In this document: in pieces, positions 17,359-25,993 of the stretch | Layout: each line of letters begins with the position of its first letter | How positions within the stretch are numbered: position 1 is the first letter of the stretch | Source: Spirochaetales bacterium | GTDB taxonomy: Bacteria > Spirochaetota > Spirochaetia > SZUA-6 > DRHE01 | DNA length: 62,874 nucleotides | Reading direction: 5' to 3' | Assembly (NCBI GenBank): GCA_030615505.1 | Contig: JAUWZD010000010.1 | Span: 1 to 62,874 of the forward strand | Program-made: the position numbers and the translations under genes | Notes under the pieces: model-generated | Told to the model about the DNA's origin: nothing | What the model saw: only the letters and a program-made list of their open reading frames with translations | Databases searched by the model: none

Positions 17359-18255
17359 ATGGGCTATTCAAATCTGCAGAAGAAAAAACTGCGATTCGTT
17401 TTTTTCTGGATTTCTATAATTTTCCTACTCTATTTATTTCTAAGATTCATACCCATTATATCTACATTCTATTTAAGCTTCTTTCGCTGGGATCTTATTC
17501 GGCCTGTCAAGCCGTTTGTCGGCTTTAATAATTTTATCAGGCTCCTCCAAGATGAAAATTTCAAAATTGCTATTTGGAATACTTCATTATTTGCATTTAT
17601 TGTAGTGACTTTTACCCTGCTTTTTTCCCTTTTAGTGGCTTTAGCATTAGAAAGGAAGATAGCCGGCGGGTCAGTGTTTGAAATAATATTCTTCCTGCCC
17701 ATAGTCATACCCCTTGTTCCGATTTCGCTAACCTGGAAATGGATATACGATCCGACAAACGGGGTTTTAAATTATCTTATCGGATTAGTAGATATTCCAA
17801 AACAGGGCTGGCTGATCAATCCAAGGCTTTCACTCGGCTCAATTATGGCCATGACCATCTGGCAGAGGATTGGATATAATATGATTATCTTTTTGGTAGG
17901 CTTAAGAGAGATACCAGCACAGTTCTATGAGGCAGCTAAGGTTGATGGAGCGGGAAAGTGGCAAACATTTATATCAATTACCCTGCCGCTGTTAATCCCG
18001 ATTACTCTATACCTTACCGTAATGAATACAATAGAAGCTTTTAGAATTTTTACACCGGTCTATGTTATGACCACCGGTGCCCAGGGCGCGCCTGCCAGCG
18101 CGGTAAGGGTTTTGGTTATGGATATTTATCAAAATGCCTTTCGATATTTTAATTTAGGCTATGCATCTGCTGAGTCCCTGGTTCTTTTTTTAATAATCTT
18201 GTTAATTTCACTCTTACAGTTTGGGGTATTTAGAAAGCGGGGTGTTTTGGCTTGA
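17359..18255 (+). CDS. Carbohydrate ABC transporter permease, MalF/UgpA type
   Basis: A 298-residue permease with six membrane helices and the cytoplasmic EAA loop EAAKVDGAGKWQTFISITLP near residues 193-212, which docks the ATPase. The partner permease starts within its stop codon. The start is weakly defined: several ATGs in different frames occur close together and no good Shine-Dalgarno site is seen; the one used keeps the first helix intact. Confidence 0.9.
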   Translation: MGYSNLQKKKLRFVFFWISIIFLLYLFLRFIPIISTFYLSFFRWDLIRPVKPFVGFNNFIRLLQDENFKIAIWNTSLFAFIVVTFTLLFSLLVALALERKIAGGSVFEIIFFLPIVIPLVPISLTWKWIYDPTNGVLNYLIGLVDIPKQGWLINPRLSLGSIMAMTIWQRIGYNMIIFLVGLREIPAQFYEAAKVDGAGKWQTFISITLPLLIPITLYLTVMNTIEAFRIFTPVYVMTTGAQGAPASAVRVLVMDIYQNAFRYFNLGYASAESLVLFLIILLISLLQFGVFRKRGVLA

Positions 18256-19070
18256 AGAGAGCAAATAAGATTCTCTTTTACTCTTTGCTGATTTTTGTTT
18301 CTATAGTTATGATCTTTCCATTCTATTGGATGATCTCTACTTCTCTGAAGACAGAAGGTGAAGTGCTGCTGTATCCTCCAACCTTCTTTCCGCGGGTAAT
18401 AACGCTTACGAATTATATTCAGATTGCCTCAGAAGCATCCTTTCCACGCTATTTACTCAATTCTATATTAATTGTTGTCGCTTCTACTTCAATTGCTGTG
18501 TTTACAAGCTGTATCGGTGGGTATATATTTGCAAAGTTCAGATTTCCAGGAAAGAATCTTATATTTATCTTGATACTAGCCACTACAATGATACCCTTTC
18601 AGACCTATATGGTTCCTTTTTATCTTATGATGAAGAATTTACAATTAATAGATACCTATCTCGGCATCATGTTGCCTCTCTTTGTAACAAGCTTCGGTAT
18701 CTTTTTTATTAGACAGAACTCCATTTCAATTCCCGATGAATTGATAGATGCGGCGAGAATTGACGGCGGGACTGAATGGTCAATTTTTTTAAATTTAATT
18801 TTGAGACTTCTAACAGCGCCGATATCAGCCATCGCGATATTTACATTTATGTTCGGATGGAAGTTCTTCATCTGGCCGCTTATCATGACAAACTCACCAA
18901 AGAAGTTCGTTTTGGAACTTGGACTCACAACTTTAGCAAATAGAAATGCAATGGACTATGGATTGCAGATGACAGGCGCCGTGTTCAGCATTATTCCAAT
19001 TCTGCTTACCTTTTTTATACTCCGCAAAAAATTCGTAAGCGGTATAACGATGACGGGAATGAAGGGATAA
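18252..19070 (+). CDS. Carbohydrate ABC transporter permease, MalG/UgpE type
   Basis: A 272-residue inner-membrane permease with six helices and an EAA-loop variant DAARIDGGTEWSIFLNLILR near residues 168-187. Translation begins with TTG at 18252, overlapping the TGA of the previous gene (TTGA), so the two permeases are coupled. With the MalF-type subunit it forms the pore for the sugar delivered by the upstream binding protein. Confidence 0.9.
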   Translation: MKRANKILFYSLLIFVSIVMIFPFYWMISTSLKTEGEVLLYPPTFFPRVITLTNYIQIASEASFPRYLLNSILIVVASTSIAVFTSCIGGYIFAKFRFPGKNLIFILILATTMIPFQTYMVPFYLMMKNLQLIDTYLGIMLPLFVTSFGIFFIRQNSISIPDELIDAARIDGGTEWSIFLNLILRLLTAPISAIAIFTFMFGWKFFIWPLIMTNSPKKFVLELGLTTLANRNAMDYGLQMTGAVFSIIPILLTFFILRKKFVSGITMTGMKG

Positions 19071-19077
19071 GAGATGG

Positions 19078-20163
19078 ATGAATGCCATTAAAAAAAAACC
19101 AACCATTTACGATGTAGCAAAAGAGGCCGGCGTTTCAATAAGCACTGTATCACGCGTACTGAATAAAAATTATCCTGTAAGCAAAAATCTTACAGGTAGA
19201 GTTAAAAAGGCTATTAAAAAGCTTGGCTTCTTCACTAATCAGTCGGCCAGAAGCTTATCCGGTAAAAAATTAAATTCCATAGGCGCGGTAATTATGTATC
19301 CGCCTGATTTCGTTTTTACTGACTATAATTCTATTTCAACCATAAGAGGAATAGATTCCTTTGCTGAAAAAGTAAATATAGATCTAATTATATACGCCAA
19401 TTGGAGTTATAGAAGTTTAAAGAGTATTCGGGGAAAACACTCTGTTGATGGTATAATAATTATAGGCGCACAAATAACTGATAATTTTACAAAAGAATTG
19501 GAGGAAGCAAAGAAATGGGAAGACTTTCCCATCGTTATGGTAAATCATCATGAGCTTTGGAAGAGCCTTCCTGAAGTAGCGGTCGACCACCAGCAGGGAT
19601 CGTATAACGCTATCAAGTATTTATTGAACAAGGGACATAAAAATATTGTCTATATCTGCCACGAAAAAAAACTTCCTTCCATCTATTATACAATACGAGG
19701 ATTCAAACAGGCCTTTAATGAGCACAATTTATCTTTTGAAGAAAAAGAAAAAATTATTAAAATTGATACAGATTCCCATTATGCCCTTGGAGAATTAGCT
19801 GTAAAGAAAATGCTTGATTTGGATTCACGACCCACTGCTTTTATTACACATGATGATACTATTGCAATTACAATGATTAAAATCTTAAGGGAAAAGGGAT
19901 TAAAAGTTCCAGATGATATTTCCTGCATAGGTGCCGGTGATTTTCCTATTGCGACAGAAGTAAAACCGGAGCTTACTACAAAAAAGATTGACGGATTCAA
20001 GAGAGGTTATCTTGCTGCTGAGATTCTTTTCAAACTGATCAATAATGAGAAAATTGAAAAAAACAGAATACTTCTGCCGGCTGTTTTAATTGAAAGAGAG
20101 ACTGTCAGCGATACTCATGATATAAGCGGATGCGAATCAGCCCAGATGTCTCTTCAGATCTGA
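19078..20163 (+). CDS. LacI-family transcriptional regulator
   Basis: A 361-residue repressor. The N-terminal helix-turn-helix (TIYDVAKEAGVSISTVSRVLN, seen at residues 9-29) and hinge (SARSLSGKK) are typical of the LacI/GalR family, followed by a periplasmic-binding-like effector domain ending with the EIL-x-KLI segment. It sits 8 bp after the permease gene and probably controls the operon through the palindrome at 15840-15853. Its last 27 bp overlap the convergent oxidoreductase gene. Confidence 0.92.
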   Translation: MNAIKKKPTIYDVAKEAGVSISTVSRVLNKNYPVSKNLTGRVKKAIKKLGFFTNQSARSLSGKKLNSIGAVIMYPPDFVFTDYNSISTIRGIDSFAEKVNIDLIIYANWSYRSLKSIRGKHSVDGIIIIGAQITDNFTKELEEAKKWEDFPIVMVNHHELWKSLPEVAVDHQQGSYNAIKYLLNKGHKNIVYICHEKKLPSIYYTIRGFKQAFNEHNLSFEEKEKIIKIDTDSHYALGELAVKKMLDLDSRPTAFITHDDTIAITMIKILREKGLKVPDDISCIGAGDFPIATEVKPELTTKKIDGFKRGYLAAEILFKLINNEKIEKNRILLPAVLIERETVSDTHDISGCESAQMSLQI

Positions 20164-21264
20164 TGGATCGGCGGGAATATCAACGGATTTTTTTATTTTT
20201 GCTGAAAGCTGGGCTGCAAAATTAATATCCTGTACAATACGCATGTTTTCGAATCCCAAATAGGGATCTTTTTTATTTTCTATATGCTCAAGGAAATAAT
20301 CCAGGCTCTCCTCAGTTGAGTGGTGTACGACATCTCCGGAAGTAGGCATGGAGATATCCGTGGGCAAACAGTGGTTATCCTGCCCTTTTTTTCTTTCATT
20401 TTCATGATCGAAGGGATAAACCCACTCACGGTTCGTTTCATCAGCCCAGTACTTCAGGCGGGTTTCGAATTTTGTCTGAGAGTCAAAGACCAAGCCTCCT
20501 TTAGTGCCTAAAATATTCTGATATAGATCGTAGCTATTTCCGTTTTCTATGTCTCCTAAAACCATACCCGAAGATCCGTTTTCAAAGCTAATAAGCATAC
20601 TCCAGATGGGATGGACCTCAAAGCGACCGGTTGTGCTTTTCTGGCTGCATGCAAACACAGATACAGGTTTAATAGGAGAGAAATAGTGGCACATTAAAAA
20701 AACCGCGTGTGTAATTCCCATTCCCAATGCATCCCCGATAAAATCTTTTTTTAGCTTCCAGGCTTTATCTCCCTTAATATTGACAGCGTGCCTGTAGTTG
20801 ATCTGCATCTGAGTAATCTCACCGAACATACGCCTGTCGAGCATCTTCTTGATAATTTGTGCAAGCTGATCAAAGAAGAGTGTATAGTTGGTCATTGTTA
20901 TAAGTTCCGGATGATCGTGGTCGGCCTTCACCATGCGCAGATGATCCTCCCAGTGAGTCGAATTAGGTTTTTCACAGAACACATGCTTGCCTGCATTCAG
21001 GGCTTTTAAACTCTGTTCGGCATGAAAGGCATTTGGGCTTGCGATCATGACTGCATCTATGTCATCATTTGCAATAATGTCCTCATAATCAGAGACAAAA
21101 CAATCAGGATTAACTCGGGAGCGTTTCAGTACATTTTTAATAGATTCAGCCTTCGGATCGTACACAGCCAGTAATTCAGCATTGTCTTTCAAAGGTATCT
21201 TATTTAAAAACTGCCCGCCCATCCATCCGGCACCGGCAAAACCTATCTTTATCTTATCTATCAT
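20137..21264 (-). CDS. Gfo/Idh/MocA-family oxidoreductase
   Basis: A 375-residue NAD(P)-dependent dehydrogenase. The Rossmann start GFAGAGWMGGQF lies at residues 8-19, the CEKP motif near 95-98, and a histidine-containing C-terminal substrate domain follows. Family members oxidise sugars, inositols or sugar derivatives. Convergent to and overlapping the lacI-type gene by 27 bp, it probably processes the sugar imported by the adjacent transporter; the exact substrate cannot be read from sequence. Confidence 0.88.
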   Translation of the reverse strand: MIDKIKIGFAGAGWMGGQFLNKIPLKDNAELLAVYDPKAESIKNVLKRSRVNPDCFVSDYEDIIANDDIDAVMIASPNAFHAEQSLKALNAGKHVFCEKPNSTHWEDHLRMVKADHDHPELITMTNYTLFFDQLAQIIKKMLDRRMFGEITQMQINYRHAVNIKGDKAWKLKKDFIGDALGMGITHAVFLMCHYFSPIKPVSVFACSQKSTTGRFEVHPIWSMLISFENGSSGMVLGDIENGNSYDLYQNILGTKGGLVFDSQTKFETRLKYWADETNREWVYPFDHENERKKGQDNHCLPTDISMPTSGDVVHHSTEESLDYFLEHIENKKDPYLGFENMRIVQDINFAAQLSAKIKKSVDIPADPSDLKRHLG

Positions 21265-21451
21265 ACTTCCTCCCAGGCTCTCCGGTTGCTCCGTGTTCTA
21301 TAGCTCCATAACTAATCATTCCGGTTTCTTTTAAACACATTCTCAACTGTTTACAACACCTCCTAAGTCTTAATAAGATAGGGTAAGTGGGTTGCTGTAA
21401 CTTTGTCAAGAATATACAATGTGCCCATGGAGAAGGAAGAGGGAGGGGTGC

Positions 21452-21712
21452 TTAAGTAGAGGCTCTTTTGGATGCAATGTACTCATCCAGGGCTTTATCA
21501 TTGATATACCCCAGCTCAATGGCAATCTCTCCGAAAAGTCTGTCCGGTTCAGATTTTTGTATCTTTAGAACTTCTTCCACCTGGTCCGGTGTGATAATGC
21601 CAATCCTTACAAAAAATTCACCTATTCTTTCAATGGAACTATTAGGATCTTTCATTTTTCCCCCTGTACGTTTATCCTTGTCTATTAAATTTTTTATCTG
21701 TTCTTCTTCCAT
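21452..21712 (-). CDS. Stand-alone GspE N-terminal/MshEN-like domain protein
   Basis: An 86-residue protein. After about 25 polar residues it consists of one helix-turn unit of the form IGEFFVRIGIITPDQVEEVLKIQ...LFGEIAIELGYI, the pattern of the type II secretion GspE N-terminal and c-di-GMP-binding MshEN domains, with no ATPase attached. It overlaps the sigma-54 regulator by 19 bp. It may be a small adaptor or second-messenger sensor for that regulator; this is inference. Confidence 0.7.
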   Translation of the reverse strand: MEEEQIKNLIDKDKRTGGKMKDPNSSIERIGEFFVRIGIITPDQVEEVLKIQKSEPDRLFGEIAIELGYINDKALDEYIASKRAST

Positions 21713-23082
21713 CGTGGATGCGTAATACCGAATCGCTTTATCTTATAATTTAAAACCCTGCCGGATATACCCAAGAGCTCGGCCGCCTCCTTCTGAACCC
21801 AGTTACAGTGTTCAAGGGTTTGAAGAACCAATCCTCTCTCCATATCTTCAAGTTTTATACCTCCAGGAGGAAATTCTATCTGCTGTTTTGATGTTTTGGG
21901 TGGTGAGAATAAAAGATTCAAATCGTCCTCTGTAATAATTTCACCTTCAACCATAAGGACAGCCCGTTCGATTGTGTTCTCCAGTTCCCTAATATTGCCA
22001 GGCCAGGGATAACTGGTAAGCATCTTTAGAGCGGACGGTTGAATACCCTTGATTGTCCTATTAAAGGATCCGGAGTACTTCTTAAGGAAGAACTCAACGA
22101 GCAGTCTAATATCTCCATTCCGATCCCTAAGCGGCGGCAGATGGATGGTTACAACATTCAGCCTATAATATAGATCCTCTCTAAAAGAGCCATTTTTCAT
22201 CAACTCCATCAAGTCCTTATTGGTGGCCGAAATAATGCGCACATCTGTTTTTTGTGTTTCGCTGCTTCCTAAACGCTCAAACTCCCTTTCTTGAATGACT
22301 CTTAAGACCTTTGATTGGGTAAAAAGACTCATATCGGCGATCTCGTCTAAAAAAATTGTGCCGCCGTTTGCCTGCTCGAATCGACCGATTCGTAATCTAT
22401 CCGCACCGGTAAAAGCTCCCTTTTCATGACCGAAGAGCTCACTCTCCAGAAGCTGTTCGGGTAAAGCAGCACAGTTAATACGAACTAAAGGCCCTTCAGA
22501 CCTACCACTGTTATAATGAATAGCACCGGCAACTAATTCCTTTCCCGTACCTGTTTCTCCGGCAATAATAACGTTAGAGTCGGTTTTAGCCACTTTGTTT
22601 ACTATTTGGAAGACCCTTTTTATTTCCGGGCTTTCTCCAATGAAGTTGTACGGTTGATAAACCTCCTTAAATCTATCGGAGAAAGGAGGCTGTCCTCTTT
22701 TGAGTTCATTTAATTTGATCTGCTTTTTCTCAAGCGCTCTCTTTAATTGAAAATTAAGCTCAGGGATGCTGAAAGGCTTCTGCAAAATACTGAAAGCCCC
22801 TTCTTTAACTGCCTGTACTCCCTCATGTACAGTGTCGATTTCCGATGTAACTATAACTATAGTGTCGGGGTTCTTTTGATGAGCGGATTGGATAAGCCGA
22901 TTGATATTTCCACCCGGAATATTGACATCACTGATAATCACATCAAAATCATGCTTTTCAATAAGACGGAGGGCGTTTTGCCAGTCAGAGACCTGCTGGA
23001 TAATCTGTCCTATACCTCGAAAAAAATAACAAACATCAGCACGCAAGTCTTTATCTTTATCTATAATTAAAAGATTATTCAT
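21694..23082 (-). CDS. Sigma-54-dependent response regulator (NtrC family)
   Basis: A 462-residue activator with three domains: a receiver with phospho-acceptor D52 (VIISDVNIP) and conserved K near 103; an AAA+ domain with Walker A GETGTGKE near 176-183, the sigma-54-contacting GAFTGA loop and Walker B GGTIFLDEIAD; and a C-terminal Fis-type helix-turn-helix (KEAAELLGISGRVLNYKIKR). No histidine kinase is encoded beside it. It is divergent from the cNMP/HD-GYP gene. Confidence 0.93.
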   Translation of the reverse strand: MNNLLIIDKDKDLRADVCYFFRGIGQIIQQVSDWQNALRLIEKHDFDVIISDVNIPGGNINRLIQSAHQKNPDTIVIVTSEIDTVHEGVQAVKEGAFSILQKPFSIPELNFQLKRALEKKQIKLNELKRGQPPFSDRFKEVYQPYNFIGESPEIKRVFQIVNKVAKTDSNVIIAGETGTGKELVAGAIHYNSGRSEGPLVRINCAALPEQLLESELFGHEKGAFTGADRLRIGRFEQANGGTIFLDEIADMSLFTQSKVLRVIQEREFERLGSSETQKTDVRIISATNKDLMELMKNGSFREDLYYRLNVVTIHLPPLRDRNGDIRLLVEFFLKKYSGSFNRTIKGIQPSALKMLTSYPWPGNIRELENTIERAVLMVEGEIITEDDLNLLFSPPKTSKQQIEFPPGGIKLEDMERGLVLQTLEHCNWVQKEAAELLGISGRVLNYKIKRFGITHPRWKKNR

Positions 23083-23202
23083 ATATAGATACCCTTATAA
23101 TGATAGTTGAAGACAGTAAAATATCAAGGTAGAATAAAGTTTATAATTATAAAGATGCTTATGTAAGGGGAATTCAGCACGAAAGAAACAAAAATAGATA
23201 AA

Positions 23203-24231
23203 TTGCGAACAATATCTTTTTTCTCCGGCATGTCGGATTATGATCTTCGTCAGATCGATGGAATTACAGATGAAAAGAGTTACAGCCGGGAAGAGGTTAT
23301 TATTCAGGAGTTTACCGCTGCAGAGAGATTTTTCATTATCTATAAAGGTAAAATAGAGATTACAAAGAAATTTGAGGACGGCGAAGAGTTTGTACTTGCA
23401 GTTCACAGTAATGGGGATTTTTTTGGTGAAATGGCGCTCCTGGATGAGGGTCCACGTTCCGCAACAGCCAGAGCGCTTGAACCGACCACCGTATTCGAAA
23501 TTTCTCGTCATAATTTTGAGACACTTCTGTATAAAGCTCCGGCACTGGCTTTCAGTATCATGACGGAATTGAGCTCCCGACTTCGGGAAACCGGTGCGCT
23601 GCTCGTATCCCACCTGCAGCGCAAGAACAGGCAGCTGTATCACTCCTACATTGATACAATAACCATATTTGTACAAGCGATTGAAGCCCGTAGTCATTAT
23701 TTTCACGGTCATACTCAAAGGGTTAATATTATAGCAAAAGCCATTGGTGAGGACATGGGGTTTTCGGAAGAAGAGCTGTCTACCCTGGAGATTGCTGCTC
23801 TTCTGCATGATATTGGAAAAGTAGGCATTGCCGACTCAATTCTCTTAAAACGCGGTCCACTTAAGGATAGTGAATACGCTAAGATAAAGGAGCACCCCCA
23901 AAGGGGTAAGGATATGATGCATGGTATATCCTACCTGGAAAAAGCGATTCCACATGTGCTCTCTCATCATGAGCGATTCGACGGTAGGGGATACCCGGAA
24001 AACCTCTCTGGCGATGATATTCCTCTCCCGGCGCGGATAATTGCTTTAGCCAACGTGTTTGACGCCATGACCAGTGATCGACCATATCGCAAGGCCGCTT
24101 CAACAGAAGAAGCAATAAACGAGATCGAAGCAAGTTCAGGGAAGCAGTTTGACCCACAGGTCGTCAAGTCTTTCTTGAGGGTTTGGAAATCAAAAGGCTT
24201 GACAGCTCTATTAAAAAATAGAGGAAAGTAA
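23203..24231 (+). CDS. Cyclic-nucleotide-binding domain fused to HD-GYP phosphodiesterase
   Basis: About 342 residues. Residues 1-120 form a cNMP-binding/CRP-type domain with the phosphate-binding-cassette pattern GEMALLDEGPRSATARA. After a helical linker comes an HD-GYP domain with HDIGKVGI near 202-209 and HHERFDGRGYP near 254-264, the catalytic signature of c-di-GMP phosphodiesterases. So c-di-GMP breakdown may be gated by a second nucleotide. The start is uncertain: TTG at 23203 is used here, but the frame is open back to a stop at 23164 with AGGGG at 23166-23170, so a few extra residues are possible. Confidence 0.85.
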   Translation: MRTISFFSGMSDYDLRQIDGITDEKSYSREEVIIQEFTAAERFFIIYKGKIEITKKFEDGEEFVLAVHSNGDFFGEMALLDEGPRSATARALEPTTVFEISRHNFETLLYKAPALAFSIMTELSSRLRETGALLVSHLQRKNRQLYHSYIDTITIFVQAIEARSHYFHGHTQRVNIIAKAIGEDMGFSEEELSTLEIAALLHDIGKVGIADSILLKRGPLKDSEYAKIKEHPQRGKDMMHGISYLEKAIPHVLSHHERFDGRGYPENLSGDDIPLPARIIALANVFDAMTSDRPYRKAASTEEAINEIEASSGKQFDPQVVKSFLRVWKSKGLTALLKNRGK

Positions 24232-24252
24232 CATAGTGTGGCCTTCGTGTTG

Positions 24253-24900
24253 TCATACAACCTCGATTTTAGCTGTCCTTTCTTTTTCTAATTTTTCAAT
24301 TGTTTTTTCTAAATCCTTGATAACCTCGAAGATGTCCTCCATTGACATGTTGTAGAGCTGTCTGGCCTTCTTTGGATTTATTTTGCTCAATTTGATGATA
24401 TTATGGAAGCCTATTTTTGTGTTGTCTGTACCGGCAATAATATCTGCAGTACGATTTTGTTTGTCTAGAAGGCCTGCAATCCCAAAACAATAGCCAACCT
24501 TATACCGGTGAGCTTTATTTCTGCGTGGAAAGGCATATCCGCTTACAACCTGGCATATTGTAGCTGCATCATCCCCCTTTTTGAGTATAAGTTCATTCTT
24601 CTCGAATTTTCGATAGGAAACAGCCCCCCTTTCGTCTTCCATCTGCTGCTGATTAGTCCCAATAAATACATAGTTGCCGGATATTTTACGAATCTGTGGA
24701 TTCTTCAATTTATGTTTCGTTCCATAAATCTCATTGTGTTTGATGAATGCCATATCTCTGGCTATTTTCATCGCCTCACATTCAACATCCTGCTCATTTA
24801 CTCCCATAATGATTTGGTTAATCTCAAACCTTGTGTTAAACGGACATTGTGGATGCCTGCATTTAATGGAATAAACGCCGTCCTTTAATCTATAAGGCAT
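24253..24900 (-). CDS. Degenerate cNMP-binding-fold protein with N-terminal CxxxxC segment
   Basis: A 215-residue protein starting at the ATG with AAGGAGG 6 bases upstream. The N-terminus holds a short cysteine/histidine segment (IKCRHPQCPF) that could bind metal. Residues 95-185 follow the cyclic-nucleotide-binding roll (FEKNELILKKGDDAA, then a YCFGIAGLL segment and RTADIIAGTD), but the canonical GEMALL..R-A cassette is not intact. A coiled-coil tail ends the protein. It is convergent to the HD-GYP gene and preceded by tandem palindromes. Function unknown. Confidence 0.7.
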   Translation of the reverse strand: MPYRLKDGVYSIKCRHPQCPFNTRFEINQIIMGVNEQDVECEAMKIARDMAFIKHNEIYGTKHKLKNPQIRKISGNYVFIGTNQQQMEDERGAVSYRKFEKNELILKKGDDAATICQVVSGYAFPRRNKAHRYKVGYCFGIAGLLDKQNRTADIIAGTDNTKIGFHNIIKLSKINPKKARQLYNMSMEDIFEVIKDLEKTIEKLEKERTAKIEVV

Positions 24901-25034
24901 GTGAACCTCCTTGAAAAAAGATTTCATAATAAATTATAGCAATAAGCGTGCCAAATACTGATGAGTGCTGTATACTTTAAATGCTTTTAGTATAATGATT
25001 TGTATTTACTATAAAATCAGACTTCTTATGTTCC

Positions 25035-25066
25035 TCTATAATCTTACAATATTGTAAGATTATAGA
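25035..25066. promoter_or_regulatory. Perfect 32-bp palindrome, operator-like
   Basis: A perfect palindrome without loop, centred between 25050 and 25051, core ttacaatattgtaa. It lies upstream of the minus-strand cNMP-like gene, about 135 bp before its ATG. It looks like a binding site for a dimeric regulator rather than a terminator, as no U-tract follows. Confidence 0.65.
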
Positions 25067-25071
25067 TTATA

Positions 25072-25089
25072 AATTACCATATTGTAATT
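25072..25089. promoter_or_regulatory. Second operator-like palindrome, 30 bp from the first
   Basis: The sequence aattaccatattgtaatt is palindromic at 16 of 18 positions and has the same core as the 32-bp palindrome. The two centres are exactly 30 bp apart, about three helical turns, which would place two dimers on one face of the DNA. Confidence 0.6.
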
Positions 25090-25149
25090 GTTCTCCCCCT
25101 CGCACAAAATACTGATAAGGAGCACGATAAATTCTCAATATGGACGCAC

Positions 25150-25959
25150 TTACTTAAAGCGTATTATCAGCTGATCCTTCAGTTCCACCTTAATTCCTGG
25201 TGAACCCTCAAGTAGATCTTTGGTTGCTTCCAGAGTCTTCGGTTGGGCGGTTACCAGTTTTTTAAAGTTGTCTTCATCCTCCAAAAGTTTTCCGAAATCC
25301 ATCTCTATTATCGTTATGCGGGATCCCTCCCTGTAAGTAGCGTTCGTTTCAACAATAGTTCCCTGAACCTCAACGGCAATCCCGATTTTCATATCCTGGT
25401 ACAGGGTCTTAAGCATATCGAGCATGGCCGGGTCATCGTCCATGGGAGATTCTCCGGCGCCTTCAACTTCTTCCGGTTCCAGTATCTCAGCGGGTTTTGA
25501 AATAGTGAGGGTGGCTGGATTACCCTTTTTAAAATCAAAGAATATATACTCTTCTACGGACTCCTCTTCTGGCCCGCCTGCGGAAGGAATGGGTATATTT
25601 TCCCCTGGGTTCTGGTTGATCCGAATTTTGTTGATATCTTTGAAAGAGTATACAGCTTTGTATCCACTTCCCTTTTCGGAGCTTACCTTTTCTGCAGACA
25701 TTAAAGTCACGCCCTGGCCCATGTTCAAGGCCTTTTCTTTAAGCTCCTCTTCATCCAGAAAGTCATTTTCATCGCTTGAACTTTCGGAATCCCCGCCCAT
25801 GCTGCTCATTAAGTCTATAAAGTTTTTGCTGATAATAACGGTATTCTCTATTGTACCGCTTCCGTCTCGATTCACCCGGATTAATGTTGTTGTTTCTATA
25901 CATCCCATAAGGACGATCGCCGTCAGTGCAAGGATGCCCCAAAATATAAGTCTTTTCAT
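25150..25959 (-). CDS. Lipoprotein, LppM/DUF3153-like
   Basis: A 269-residue lipoprotein: signal peptide with lipobox VLMGC (Cys 20), then IETTTLIRVNRDGSGTIE, the start of an LppM-like domain in which a V-x-x-DGSG strand follows the lipidated cysteine. An acidic low-complexity stretch near residues 58-75 follows. AGGAGG lies 7 bases before the ATG. It ends the lysS-rpiA-panB operon and resembles, weakly, the lipoprotein at 33979-34698. Role unknown; location probably envelope. Confidence 0.75.
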   Translation of the reverse strand: MKRLIFWGILALTAIVLMGCIETTTLIRVNRDGSGTIENTVIISKNFIDLMSSMGGDSESSSDENDFLDEEELKEKALNMGQGVTLMSAEKVSSEKGSGYKAVYSFKDINKIRINQNPGENIPIPSAGGPEEESVEEYIFFDFKKGNPATLTISKPAEILEPEEVEGAGESPMDDDPAMLDMLKTLYQDMKIGIAVEVQGTIVETNATYREGSRITIIEMDFGKLLEDEDNFKKLVTAQPKTLEATKDLLEGSPGIKVELKDQLIIRFK

Positions 25960-25993
25960 GATGTCTCCTCCTTTAGTCTATAATATATATTAA

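Noticed and set aside
25035..25066. 32-bp palindrome as a terminator for the lipoprotein gene
   Set aside because: It has no loop, is AT-rich and is not followed by a U-tract; an operator explains it better.
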